DNA of 47,952 nucleotides from Candidatus Neptunochlamydia vexilliferae (GTDB lineage Bacteria > Chlamydiota > Chlamydiia > Chlamydiales > Simkaniaceae): contig NZ_JAAEJV010000010.1 of assembly GCF_015356785.1 (NCBI RefSeq), positions 1 through 47,952 on the forward strand, given 5' to 3'. How positions within the stretch are numbered: the first letter of the stretch is position 1; each line of letters starts with the position of its first letter. The notes beneath the pieces were generated by a model. That model saw only the letters and a program-made list of their open reading frames with translations, had not been told where the DNA came from and did no database searches. Both the position numbers and the translations under genes were made by a program. Of the stretch, positions 1 through 8,531 are shown one piece after another.

Positions 1-1
1 C

Positions 2-190
2 CAGAGAGGCCAGCCAACAAAGAAACCCACGATGAGGTGGATTTATCAACTCTTTGAGGGAGTTCATATTCTCTATAAAACAACCGATCAAGGGGTTGCC
101 GAAATGGTACTAAACCTCAATGCAGTGAGGATAACCATACTCAGCTTAATGGGACCGGTATACCAAAAAATATATGAGGATGCAGCATGA
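2..190 (+). CDS. IS1634-like transposase, 3' end only (cut by window edge)
   Basis: An open frame enters from the window edge and ends in TGA at 188-190. Its last 62 residues include RGQPTKKPTMRWIYQLFEG and a terminal stretch around LSLMGPVYQKIYE. Such a tail, a 'PT(L/M)RWI(F/Y)Q.F.G' block followed by 'VLNL....ILSLLGP...KIY', is what I recall from the C-terminus of IS1634-family (DUF4277-type) transposases. The N-terminal two thirds lie outside the window. A copy of the same kind of transposase starts at 47894 in the same direction, so the two edges may represent two copies of one IS. The stop codon overlaps a fortuitous ATG, which makes the following truncated transposase appear to begin at 187. 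The family call is from memory, without a search. Confidence 0.6.
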   Translation, partial: QRGQPTKKPTMRWIYQLFEGVHILYKTTDQGVAEMVLNLNAVRITILSLMGPVYQKIYEDAA

Positions 191-205
191 CTTGCGGAAC
201 ATGGG
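190..205 (+). repeat. Right terminal inverted repeat of the left-edge IS
   Basis: ACTTGCGGAACATGGG directly follows the transposase stop. Its reverse complement matches CCCACATTCCGCAGGT at 47765-47780 at 13 of 16 positions, and that second copy lies just before the transposase start at the right edge. This is the arrangement expected of left and right IS ends. The interrupted second transposase resumes homology immediately after it. Confidence 0.6.
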
Positions 206-1086
206 CTATAACATACTACCATCAGTTTTTGGGTTCAGTTATTGCTCATCCAGACAAAAAAGAAGTGATTCCTCTTTGCCCAGAGCCAATTATGAAAGAA
301 GATGGTTCGTCAAAAAATGACTGTGAAAGGAATGCAAGTGAGAGGTTTCTTTTAGACTTTAGAAAAGAGCACCCCCACTTGCCTGTTATTCTGGTAGAAG
401 ATGCACTGGCTGCAAATGGTCCCCATCTAAAGTTACTAACAAAGCTAAATATTAGCTTTATTACGGTAGTAAAACCCGATGGCAATCGAAACTTATTTGA
501 TTGGGTAAATACCTTTAACTGGGACCAAGAAGGTAATAAGAACAAAAACCAGGGGGAGCATTTTTTTGTCTGCAAAGACCTAAAAACGCATAAGTTTAGG
601 TTTGTCAATGGAGCTCCACTAAACGATGCACATGCAGATTTCAAAGTGAACTTCTTAGAGTATTGGGTCACAGATAAAAAAGGGAAAACTTACCATAACA
701 CCTGGGTCACAGATACTCAGATCAACAAAGAAAATGCCTATGATATTGCCCGAGGAGGTAGAGCTAGATGGCATATTGAGAACGAGACATTTAACACGCT
801 CAAAAATCAGGGTTACCAATTTGGGCATAATTTTGGACACGGAAATAAAAACCTAACCACTAACCTTGCAATGATCATGATGTTAGCGTTTCTGATAGAT
901 GAAGCGGAGAAGATATGTTGCACATTATTTCAAGGAGCCTTAAAGGCTGAGCACTCAAGAAAAATGTACCTCTGGGAAACAATTAGGGCGTTTTTTAGAA
1001 CCTATATTATCCCTTCTTGGAAGCTTCTATACGAAGCAATTATGGCAGGTAATCAGCGAGCCATCCCCATATTGAACTCCTCTTAA
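206..1086 (+). pseudogene. N-terminally truncated DDE-type transposase (second IS)
   Basis: The frame from about 206 encodes roughly 293 residues beginning AITYYHQFLGSVIAHPDKKE and containing EPI...DG..KNDCERNA, VEDALAANGPH and a late ARWHIENETFNTLKNQGYQ block. These resemble a DDE transposase of about 430 residues common in environmental chlamydiae and other bacteria. The acidic residues in VEDA and the Glu in WHIENE are good DDE candidates. The expected N-terminal third is missing. The apparent ATG at 187 belongs to the end of the left IS, so this gene was most likely cut by that IS insertion and is not functional as it stands. The family call is from memory of similar proteins. Confidence 0.65.
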
Positions 1087-1266
1087 ACTAGAGCCCAAAT
1101 TAGGTAACCCTGTATTTTAGTAGCTCAGATTTAACGAAAAAATTACCAATGGAAATGCTATTTCCTTATAGTCCCTCCATGGACGAAATTTTAGTAGCTT
1201 AAAAATGGTTAGGGGGGCTATTCAAATTTTTTATTCCGGGAATTGCTGTCACCAAACGAGGTTTCT

Positions 1267-1488
1267 ATGAAAAAACTTAAAAAATGGGCGCTTCTAGGAG
1301 CGTTGTCTTTATTTGCATCAGCTTGTGGCATTTACAAAGGAAGTTTCCAGTGTCCTCCTGGAAAAGGCGTTGGTTGCGTCTCTACCTCTGATGTTCTCGA
1401 TATGATTATTGAAGAAGACTCTAATTCAGAGGATCCTTTTGATGATGGGAAAAACCACTTTGTCCGAGATCCTAGGAGTTGCCGTTGA
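1267..1488 (+). CDS. traV: TraV-like lipoprotein of the F-type conjugation channel
   Basis: A 73-residue protein from ATG 1267, preceded by GAGG six bases upstream. An upstream TTG at 1243 would put charged residues ahead of the signal sequence and is less likely. The N-terminus is a lipoprotein signal (MKKLKKWALLGALSLFASAC) with Cys in a lipobox. The mature part carries CPPGKGVGCVSTSDV, the paired-cysteine 'CP.G.GVGC.S.s.v' signature of TraV. TraV is an outer-membrane lipoprotein that in F links TraK to TraB in the channel core; TraK and TraB are not in this window. Its stop overlaps the traC start (TTGA at 1485), indicating translational coupling. The 180 bases upstream, back to the transposase remnant, hold no gene and no convincing promoter. 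The protein is short for the family. Confidence 0.75.
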   Translation: MKKLKKWALLGALSLFASACGIYKGSFQCPPGKGVGCVSTSDVLDMIIEEDSNSEDPFDDGKNHFVRDPRSCR

Positions 1489-4076
1489 AACTTAAAAGAA
1501 GAATAGCTCAACTATTTGGGGATGATTCCTCTGACACTATGGAGCTTAAGAAGGAAAGTGTCTCAAGGACCTTTTTGCAAAAAAGCCATTTCCAAGAGCT
1601 TCTACCCTATAGACTCTACTCAGAAGAAAGAGGCATCTACGAAAATGAGCACTCCTTTGGTTTTACCTTTGAGGTTAATCCTCTTCCCTTTGCAGCCCAA
1701 AACACCGAAGAAGAAATGGCCTCCCTGATAAAAGCCCTCTACATGCAGGGAGCCTCCTGTCAGTTTCTCCTTTTTGCAGACCCCTTCATTGACCCCATTC
1801 TCGATGTTTGGTCAGAGCCTCGAAAAAAGGGACACCCCATCTTCAAAAAGATCACCGAAAAGAAAAAACAGTTTTTTCAACACGAATCTCTTTCTCCTAA
1901 TCCCATCGTTCCTGTCCCTCCAAGAAATTTTCGTCTCTTTTTTTCCTATAGCATTCCAAAAGGGGAGCGGTCCGAAGTAGAAAGCCTCTTAAGAAAACTC
2001 GAAAGCTTTAAGAAAAAAGCCTTTTCCACCTTTTCAAGACTTTCCTACGCAGTCGATGCCTCACCCACCCATCTCATTCAGATCCTCACCCACTTAACAA
2101 GTATCGATCAAACAACAGAATCTCGAGCCCCAAAGACCCTCCACCCTCATAGCTTCTTAAACGAAGAAGTCGGCGCACTTGGAGCTTTAGAGATCGAGCC
2201 CAAAGGTCTCTCCCTCCACAGTGAAGGAGAAACCTACTTTAAAATGTATCAGACACTGGATCTTCCCGAAGAGTGGGAGCTTCCCTTTAATTCAGAACTT
2301 CTTGGAGACTTTTTAGATCATTCCTACCGTATTCCCACCCCTTTTTTCATCCATTATGGGATCCATTATCCCACTCAGAGAAAAGAGGAGCTAAGCCTTC
2401 GCTCCAAGTCAGCCCTTTTAAAACAACAATTTCGACTTGCGGGAGTTTTTAAAAAGAATCCCCACCTCATGAGAGAGTCAGAAGAGCATGATTTTGTTTT
2501 CCAATCACTCAATTCAGGGGAGAAATTTGTCAAAACCCGCTTCAACATCGGGCTCTATGGCAGTCTAGAAAAATTTCCTGATGCGGAATCCACCCTTGTT
2601 GCCCTCTATCAGAAGTATGGGTTTAAGCTCCAGGAGACAAACTTTTTCCATTTAGATGATCTCATTCGTTCCCTTCCGATGGGATGGGGAGAAACTCCCA
2701 ACCTAGAAGGAATCAAAAAAACTCGAAAGACCAAAACAACCTTGACAGAAGAGACAGCTCGTTTTGCCCCCATCGTCTCAGAATGGAAAGGAAACAGCAC
2801 CCAAGGGATGCCCCTCATCGGAAGAAGAGGGCAGATGGCTTTTTGGGATCCCTTCACCTCTGCCAGTAACTACAACGGGGTAGTCATCGGAGCCTCAGGA
2901 TCCGGAAAGACCGTCTTTCTAGCCGAGTTGATGCTCAACCAAATGGCGATTGGAGGACGGGTATTTGTTCTAGACCTTGGCCGCTCCTTTGAAAAGCTCT
3001 GCCACCTTTTAGATGGGCAATACCTCTTCTTTACCAAGGAGAGCAACTTAAACCTTAACCCTTTTGCTCTTATCCAGACAGATGGAGATATGGAAGCTCT
3101 AGATGCAGCGCTTAATATGGTCTCCTCCATTATTGCCACAATGGCCATGCCCATGGAAAAAATCGATGGAGATCGGGTTAACATCTTAAACAAATGTGTT
3201 CGAGAAGCCTGGAGGCTCAAAGGAAAGAAGGCAACCGTCGATGACATCATCACCATCTTAAAAGCAATCCACTATGACTCTGAGCTCATGAAAGGAGCCA
3301 CTGAAAGTCTTATCGACCGTCTCCAAAGATATTCTTCAACAGGGGAATACAAAAACTTCTTCTATGGAGAAAATCAGGTCCACTTCGACAGTAATTTTGT
3401 TGTCATTGAAACTGAAGAGCTCAAAAATATGGGAGATCTTCAAGCCGTGATCCTCCAAATTTTCTCCCTCATGATCTCCACGGAAGTTTTCATGGGAGAC
3501 CGAGAAAAAAGAAGTCTCATCTGTATCGATGAGGCTTGGGATCTCCTTAAAAGCCCCCAAATGGAAGGATTTATCGAAAGTATGGCCCGTCGGCTTAGGA
3601 AGTACAATGGCTCTTTATTTGTCGGAACCCAAGGGCTCAAAGACTTCGAGTGCTCCCCAGGAGCTGCAGCAGCCTTTAAAAACTCCAATTGGCTCATCAT
3701 GCTAGGAAGAGACAGCGACTCCCTCAACGTCATCCGTGAAAAAAAGATCTTTGAGCTCTCAAATGGAGTCGAGCAGATGCTCAACTCTCTCCGTAAAGGA
3801 GACGGCTACTCCGAAGCCTTCATCTACGATAAAGGGTACGGATCATTTTCTCTTTCCCAACTCCGGCTTGATCCCTTCTCCCTCCTCCTCTTTTCCACAA
3901 AACCCGAGGAATTTGGTCCTGTCATGGAGCTCAAAAAGCAAGGGTTTTCCATTGAAGAAGCCATTGAATGGATGCTTGAAAACAAACAAAAGGTAAATTA
4001 CCTCCGCTCTAGAGGACTCTCAATCGAGCAGACAATCAAGCAATTAAAAAATCAGCCACTAAAGGATACACAATGA
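1485..4076 (+). CDS. traC: TraC, VirB4-family ATPase of the F-type T4SS
   Basis: About 863 residues. TTG 1485 is preferred over TTG 1479 because AGGAG at 1474-1478 lies at the right distance and the codon overlaps the traV stop. Walker A is GASGSGKT near residue 470 and Walker B is LICIDEAW near residue 680; both are typical of TraC/VirB4 assembly ATPases. The N-terminal half is the divergent TraC region that docks on the inner-membrane complex, and the C-terminal half is the RecA-like motor with a late FVGTQGL segment. In F, TraC drives pilus assembly and retraction energetics from the cytoplasmic face. The gene is intact and close to the usual length of about 870 residues. Its stop overlaps the next start (ATGA at 4073). 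Confidence 0.93.
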   Translation: MKLKRRIAQLFGDDSSDTMELKKESVSRTFLQKSHFQELLPYRLYSEERGIYENEHSFGFTFEVNPLPFAAQNTEEEMASLIKALYMQGASCQFLLFADPFIDPILDVWSEPRKKGHPIFKKITEKKKQFFQHESLSPNPIVPVPPRNFRLFFSYSIPKGERSEVESLLRKLESFKKKAFSTFSRLSYAVDASPTHLIQILTHLTSIDQTTESRAPKTLHPHSFLNEEVGALGALEIEPKGLSLHSEGETYFKMYQTLDLPEEWELPFNSELLGDFLDHSYRIPTPFFIHYGIHYPTQRKEELSLRSKSALLKQQFRLAGVFKKNPHLMRESEEHDFVFQSLNSGEKFVKTRFNIGLYGSLEKFPDAESTLVALYQKYGFKLQETNFFHLDDLIRSLPMGWGETPNLEGIKKTRKTKTTLTEETARFAPIVSEWKGNSTQGMPLIGRRGQMAFWDPFTSASNYNGVVIGASGSGKTVFLAELMLNQMAIGGRVFVLDLGRSFEKLCHLLDGQYLFFTKESNLNLNPFALIQTDGDMEALDAALNMVSSIIATMAMPMEKIDGDRVNILNKCVREAWRLKGKKATVDDIITILKAIHYDSELMKGATESLIDRLQRYSSTGEYKNFFYGENQVHFDSNFVVIETEELKNMGDLQAVILQIFSLMISTEVFMGDREKRSLICIDEAWDLLKSPQMEGFIESMARRLRKYNGSLFVGTQGLKDFECSPGAAAAFKNSNWLIMLGRDSDSLNVIREKKIFELSNGVEQMLNSLRKGDGYSEAFIYDKGYGSFSLSQLRLDPFSLLLFSTKPEEFGPVMELKKQGFSIEEAIEWMLENKQKVNYLRSRGLSIEQTIKQLKNQPLKDTQ

Positions 4077-4699
4077 AGCTACCAATCAGTCTCTTGGTTC
4101 TATTGGGATCGTTCATTTCTCCTCTCTATTCAGGAGAAGATCAGAGCCTTTTTAACGACACCCTCTCTAGAATCTCCAACCCAAAAAGGGACATCATCAT
4201 TCCTGCTGAAGTAGAGATTCCTAAAGATATCGATGCCGCTGATCATTTAACCAATGCTAAGAGTTATGCTAAAAGGTTTTTCAACCCACTCACAACGATG
4301 AAGTCTGATGTAGAGCATATTGAAAGATTTATCTACCTTGAAAAAGGGAAAATTTTCACACAGGGCAAGGTGACCCTCGAAGGGAAATTCCTTTTTATCG
4401 ATGGATACAACCCCGTCCACTTCGATTGGGTACGAACACAAAGCCCTGATTTCAAAGTCGTTATTTTCCGCGGTGGTGATCGAGCGGGTCTTCGAGAGCA
4501 TATGAAGGATCAAAAAGGGCTTTATACGATCTATCCCATGAAAGGGAGAGACTTTTATTTTGATATCTATGGGTTACTCTTTCAGAAAGTTGGAGTAGAA
4601 AAGCTTCCTAGCCGCGTGACCCAAGTAGGAAATCAGATTCTCGTTGAGGAGATCCCTATCGGAAGAAAGCTTCCCCACGAACTAAGAAAGCAACATTAA
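4073..4699 (+). CDS. TraW-like periplasmic protein (paralogue of the downstream TraW)
   Basis: 208 residues with a signal peptide (MKLPISLLVLLGSFISPLYS). The C-terminal half follows the same pattern as the TraW at 7366: a KIF.QG/KILFSKG strand, then FLFIDGYNPVHFDW against LFFDGENPKHIKW, a 'VVIFRGGD'/'WILIGGD' strand, and a final 'R(V/I)TQ.G...L(V/I)EEIPI'. It lacks the N-terminal GQTFPIKEE block of the canonical TraW. It is coupled to traC by ATGA and occupies the slot where F carries trbI/traW. It may be a diverged second TraW or a partner subunit. Homology to the downstream gene is visible; functional equivalence is inferred. Confidence 0.6.
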   Translation: MKLPISLLVLLGSFISPLYSGEDQSLFNDTLSRISNPKRDIIIPAEVEIPKDIDAADHLTNAKSYAKRFFNPLTTMKSDVEHIERFIYLEKGKIFTQGKVTLEGKFLFIDGYNPVHFDWVRTQSPDFKVVIFRGGDRAGLREHMKDQKGLYTIYPMKGRDFYFDIYGLLFQKVGVEKLPSRVTQVGNQILVEEIPIGRKLPHELRKQH

Positions 4700-4711
4700 G
4701 AAGGAGGAATC

Positions 4712-5435
4712 AATGAAACTAAAAACGATTATCCTAGTTTTAGCAACAACTTTAGGAGCTTTAGCACATACAAGCGAAGAGATTGGGGTCACTTATGAAA
4801 TCGCTCTCCAGCGAGCAGATTCTAGAGTTGACTGGCACACAGTCAATAGACTCATTTGACGATGGGCACTACATAACAATGATAAGAATGAACAATCTTC
4901 CCGATGACACCCCTTGCATTCTCCATAGGAATAGACTACTTCACAGGCGACCCAAGAGCCAAACAGAATGCTCAAAACAGGGGAGCAGGAACCCTATTTT
5001 TATCTTTACCAGTCGAGGATTTTTGCCAGGCGAAGAACTTGAATTTTATGTAGAAGCAAAAAAAATGAAAAGTCCCCCGATTAAAATCATTCCTCACCCC
5101 ATAGAAGCCTCTTTTGGAGAGGCAAAGATACAAGGAAAGCTCAAAGCGACTGGTGTAGAACTTTACTCTTTTGATTTTGAAGGGTTTGAAAAGGGAGAAA
5201 AGTTGCAAACCTATTCACAATCTTCAGGGTAAGAGGAGAATTTTTTTGTGAGAATAAAACTTTGCTATTTAGCCCGAATGTCAAAGGAAAAAAGGGGGGA
5301 ATCGCAAAGTTCACCATCACTAGAGAAAATGGTGATCAAGTGACCTTTTCTCTCCCTTGGGGGACTACACTTGAAGAGCACCTATTAGGGAAAATCCCTC
5401 CATTAACCCCAACCATTTCCCGGGTAGAGAAATGA
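4712..5435 (+). pseudogene. Frameshifted gene for a secreted protein in the tra operon
   Basis: A strong AAGGAGG precedes ATG 4712, which begins a clear signal peptide (MKLKTIILVLATTLGALA). That frame stops at 4856-4858. Plausible protein then continues in a second frame (through SSEQILELTG, later FIFTSRGFLPGEELEFYVEAK, ending at 5232) and in the third frame (LFSPNVKGKKGG, FTITRENGDQVTFSLPWGTT, ending TGA 5433-5435). Near 4920-5035 yet another frame reads SIGIDYFTGDPRAKQNAQN, which looks more protein-like than the open frame. Several small indels have therefore destroyed a gene of about 240 codons. I do not recognise the product; its place between two TraW-like genes suggests a periplasmic conjugation component. 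Confidence 0.65.
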
Positions 5436-5511
5436 AAAATAAAAAAGTAGCGCAAAAATCGACAATTTTCAAGCCTTAAAACAATCTAATTACCAATGGT
5501 TTAGGGAAAAA

Positions 5512-5633
5512 TGCATCATAAAATAGTCAAAAAGTCAAATTTATGATGCAGAAAAAGAGCAGGAAAAGTATCATAAAAACAGAAAAACATCGATTTTATG
5601 ATGCGCATATAGAGTATGGTATGAATCATAAAA
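5512..5633 (+). promoter_or_regulatory. Cluster of five ATCATAAAA operator-like repeats
   Basis: Upstream of the AAA ATPase, ATCATAAAA or its complement occurs five times: 5515-5523, 5539-5547 (complement, one mismatch), 5570-5578, 5594-5602 (complement) and 5625-5633. The first two form a perfect 11-bp inverted repeat, TGCATCATAAA (5512-5522) with TTTATGATGCA (5540-5550). The next two form a second 9-bp dyad. Spacing and symmetry suggest a binding site for a dimeric regulator, possibly the ATPase product itself. No gene lies in 5436-5666. Confidence 0.55.
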
Positions 5634-5666
5634 CCCTAAAACTGTTGATAAAACGAAGAGGTCGCC

Positions 5667-7088
5667 ATGTTCATTGGTAGAGAAGAAGAAATGGAAATTT
5701 TGAAGGGGTGCTTTCGAAGAAGAGCAGCCACGTTTGTAGCAATACGAGGGCGACGACGGATCGGAAAAAGCCGCTTGATTACCGAGTTTTCGAAGCACTT
5801 TGAGAAAAAACTGATGTTTACAGGTATCCCTCCCACACCAGGTGTGGATCAACAAATGCAAAGAAACGAGTTCGCTCAGCAAATGGCGGACCAAGGGTTA
5901 CCATTTGTCGAAAATGATGATTGGAGTAAGCTTTTTTGGGCCATAGGCAAAGAAGGAGAAAAAGGTCGCATTTTGATTGCCCTGGACGAAATTGCTTGGA
6001 TGGGGTCGAAAGACCCCACGTTTCTTGGGAAGCTTAAAATTGCGTGGGATCGATTTTTTGAAAAGAACCCCAAGCTCGTCCTTATTGTAGCAAGCTCTAT
6101 TGCAAGTTGGATAGATGAGAATATCCTCAATAGCACAGGTTTCTTTGGGCGCGTCGATATTACCTTAACACTCAGAGAACTTTCTGTTAAAGAATGCACT
6201 AAATTTTGGGGAAAGCAAGCAAGTTCTGTTTCTGCTTATGAAAAATTAAAGATGCTCAATATAACAGGTGGTGTTCCCAAATACCTTGAAGCGATTGATC
6301 CAGGGCTCACAGCAGAAGAAAATATTCATAGACTTTGCTTTTCAGAAGAAGGTCTTCTCTTTAATGAGTTTAATCGGATCTTTCACGATCTATTCTCAAA
6401 AAGAAGTAAGGCATACAAAGATATTGTGGAGTCTCTTGTTAATACCCTTTCTCTATCCCAAAAAGAGATCTGCCAGTCAATCAAGCGTGGGAATGGGAGG
6501 GTGATGTCAGAATATATCAAGGACTTAACAGAAGCAGGGTTTATCTCCGCAGACTTCACCTGGGACTTTAAAACGACCAAGCAGAGCAATTTAAGAAAAT
6601 ATCGTCTCAGCGACAATTACTTACGATTTTACTTAAAATACATTTCTCCTAATAGAGAGAAAATTTTAAAGGGAAAATTCAAAAACAGCTCTTTATATAG
6701 CGCCTCTAGTTGGGAAACGATCATGGGGTTCCAATTTGAAAACCTTGTGACTAATAACTCTTGGGAACTTTTCCAGCTTCTTTATATTCGTCCAGAAGAC
6801 TACGAATACGATGGTCCTTACTTTCAGACGAAAACAACAAAAAGGAATGGGTGTCAGATTGACTACCTTATTCAAGCAAAAAGTACCCTTTACATCTGTG
6901 AGGTCAAGTTTTCAAAAAATCCGATAGGTCCTCAAGTGGTTGAGGATATGCAGAAAAAGATCGCAAATCTTGAGATTCCCCGCCATATTTCTTATCGCCC
7001 AATCCTGATTCATGTAGGAGGTGTGACTGAAGAAGTGATTGCTAAAGACTATTTCAATCAAATCATTGACTGGACGGAACTTTTATAA
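5667..7088 (+). CDS. AAA ATPase fused to a PD-(D/E)xK nuclease-like domain (archaeal ATPase/DUF234 type)
   Basis: 473 residues; ATG 5667 has AGAGG upstream. The N-terminus MFIGREEEMEIL is the usual start of this STAND-related ATPase family. Walker A is GRRRIGKS (residues 28-35) and Walker B is ILIALDEIAW (D107, E108). A middle winged-helix part, around residues 260-320, precedes a C-terminal NGCQIDYLIQ...LYICEVKFS block that fits D...ExK of a PD-(D/E)xK fold (DUF234). Members are common in archaea and mobile elements; their role is unknown, possibly DNA processing or defence. The gene interrupts the tra operon and is preceded by its own repeat-rich control region, so it is probably cargo and not part of conjugation. 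Confidence 0.8.
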   Translation: MFIGREEEMEILKGCFRRRAATFVAIRGRRRIGKSRLITEFSKHFEKKLMFTGIPPTPGVDQQMQRNEFAQQMADQGLPFVENDDWSKLFWAIGKEGEKGRILIALDEIAWMGSKDPTFLGKLKIAWDRFFEKNPKLVLIVASSIASWIDENILNSTGFFGRVDITLTLRELSVKECTKFWGKQASSVSAYEKLKMLNITGGVPKYLEAIDPGLTAEENIHRLCFSEEGLLFNEFNRIFHDLFSKRSKAYKDIVESLVNTLSLSQKEICQSIKRGNGRVMSEYIKDLTEAGFISADFTWDFKTTKQSNLRKYRLSDNYLRFYLKYISPNREKILKGKFKNSSLYSASSWETIMGFQFENLVTNNSWELFQLLYIRPEDYEYDGPYFQTKTTKRNGCQIDYLIQAKSTLYICEVKFSKNPIGPQVVEDMQKKIANLEIPRHISYRPILIHVGGVTEEVIAKDYFNQIIDWTELL

Positions 7089-7365
7089 TGAGCGCTTTCC
7101 TAAGTTTTTTAACCCTAAATTTAGGGGGAACTTTTGATTAGAAACTCAGAACATCCATTTGAGAACGACACCATTAGATTGGAATGGTAAGAACAAAAAT
7201 GACATTTGCTAGAAGAAACAGGTTTCACAATGTATTGGTTATAAACTCCTTGAGAAACCGTCCACTCACTATAATGGCATTTGTCATTGTAATGATGCGA
7301 AATCCTCAACAAAAAAACATCAATAAATCGACAAAATGATCGCAAGGCGGCGACTAGAAAGCTTA

Positions 7366-8001
7366 ATGAAACAAAAAAATCAGATACCTTCCTTTTTCCT
7401 AGGCATAGCCTTAACAGTTCTGGGAGCTTCCCTTGAAGCTAAAGACTTTGAAACTCTTGGGCAGACATTCCCCATTAAAGAAGAAAGCTTAAAAGAGGTT
7501 CTCCAAACAAAGGCAAAAAAGATATCTCAAACAGAGATCGAGAAGCAAATGGAGCTTTTAGGAGAAACAGTTAAAAAAGAGGGGAGAGTCTTTAAGAAAA
7601 TACCCTGGATCAAAGAGGCCGACCACTACCATGCATTTTTCTATGATCCATCAGCGACCTTGCAGGAAGATATTACAGATGCTGAGGGGAAGATCCTTTT
7701 TTCAAAGGGGACAAAAATAAACCCTTTAGAGCATGTTACCCTGGATGAAGGGCTCCTTTTCTTTGATGGAGAAAATCCCAAACACATTAAGTGGGCTGAA
7801 AGCCAAACAGGGGAGTTTAAGTGGATCCTCATTGGAGGAGATCCTCTTAAGCTTCAAGAAGAAAAAAAGCGCCCTGTCTTCTTCGATCAAGGAGGGTTTT
7901 ACTCAAAAAAATTTCAGATAGAAAAAATCCCATGCCGCATCACTCAAGCAGGGGAAAAGCTTCTGATTGAAGAGATTCCCATCCAAAAAGGAAGCCGATG
8001 A
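7366..8001 (+). CDS. traW: TraW, F-type pilus assembly protein
   Basis: 211 residues from ATG 7366, chosen over ATG 7336 because it gives a clean signal peptide (MKQKNQIPSFFLGIALTVLG) without the preceding Arg-rich stretch. The mature start KDFETLGQTFPIKEESLKEV is the characteristic TraW 'G.tfPI.E.dl' motif. The C-terminal domain ends RITQAGEKLLIEEIPI. TraW is a periplasmic protein needed for F-pilus assembly and works with TrbC and TraU, which follow with ATGA and GTGA overlaps. No good Shine-Dalgarno is visible, and 7089-7365 contains no gene, so expression may depend on read-through across the ATPase insertion. Confidence 0.88.
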   Translation: MKQKNQIPSFFLGIALTVLGASLEAKDFETLGQTFPIKEESLKEVLQTKAKKISQTEIEKQMELLGETVKKEGRVFKKIPWIKEADHYHAFFYDPSATLQEDITDAEGKILFSKGTKINPLEHVTLDEGLLFFDGENPKHIKWAESQTGEFKWILIGGDPLKLQEEKKRPVFFDQGGFYSKKFQIEKIPCRITQAGEKLLIEEIPIQKGSR

Positions 8002-8531
8002 TCACACTCACATTTTGTCGCACATGCATTCTTGGTTTCATAGTTTCGCTCTCAATAGGATGTGCAAATGACTTCTCTCACCCAATTCCAGCTTTCGAAT
8101 CAAAATGCCCCAGTGGAGGGTGTTACGAGAGTCCCCCTATAGAAGCTCACTACCCTCTCCTGGTTTTTATCTCACTTTCCATGCCAGATGCAGCGCTCCT
8201 TTCTTTTTCATCGGAACTAGAGATCTATGGAGGTGCTTTTGTCATTCGAGGGCTTCCTAACAACTCCTTTGCTGAATTCTTCCAGAAACTCAATCACCTT
8301 AAAACGCTTGGCCTAAATGCTCCTATTCTGATCGATCCCGATTCTTTCAATGAGCACAATATCACTGCAGTTCCAACCATTGTTCTAAAAGAAGAGAAAA
8401 TCTCTGATCATATAGTAGGAAATGTTCCTATCTCGTACGCTCTAGAGACCTTTGCTAACCAAGGAGAGCTACCCACTCTTGCCAAAGAGCTCAAGACAAA
8501 AAGCCGTTTATCTCAAAGAGGTTACCAGTGA
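7998..8531 (+). CDS. trbC: TrbC, periplasmic pilus assembly protein
   Basis: 177 residues. After a hydrophobic leader ending near SIGCAND (possible but atypical lipobox), the domain shows LLVFISLSMPDAALLSF, then FVIRGLPNNSFAEFF, ILIDPDSFNEHNITAVPTIV and a 'GNVPISYALE' tail. These are the standard TrbC blocks of a thioredoxin-like fold without a CxxC pair. In F, TrbC acts with TraW in pilus assembly and in many elements is fused to it; here they are separate, coupled genes. Start and stop overlap both neighbours (ATGA at 7998, GTGA at 8528). Confidence 0.9.
   Translation: MITLTFCRTCILGFIVSLSIGCANDFSHPIPAFESKCPSGGCYESPPIEAHYPLLVFISLSMPDAALLSFSSELEIYGGAFVIRGLPNNSFAEFFQKLNHLKTLGLNAPILIDPDSFNEHNITAVPTIVLKEEKISDHIVGNVPISYALETFANQGELPTLAKELKTKSRLSQRGYQ

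Noticed and set aside
187-205. ATG 187 as the true start of the second transposase
   Set aside because: Bases 187-205 belong to the stop codon and terminal repeat of the left IS. Transposase-like sequence begins only at about 206.
1151-1165. GGAAAT-GCT-ATTTCC hairpin upstream of traV as a terminator
   Set aside because: The six-bp stem is A+T-rich and is not followed by a T tract.
5456-7334. AAATCGACAA direct repeats (5456-5465 and 7325-7334) as target duplications around the AAA ATPase
   Set aside because: Ten A-rich bases can recur by chance. No terminal inverted repeats or transposase accompany them, so the insertion boundary is unproven.
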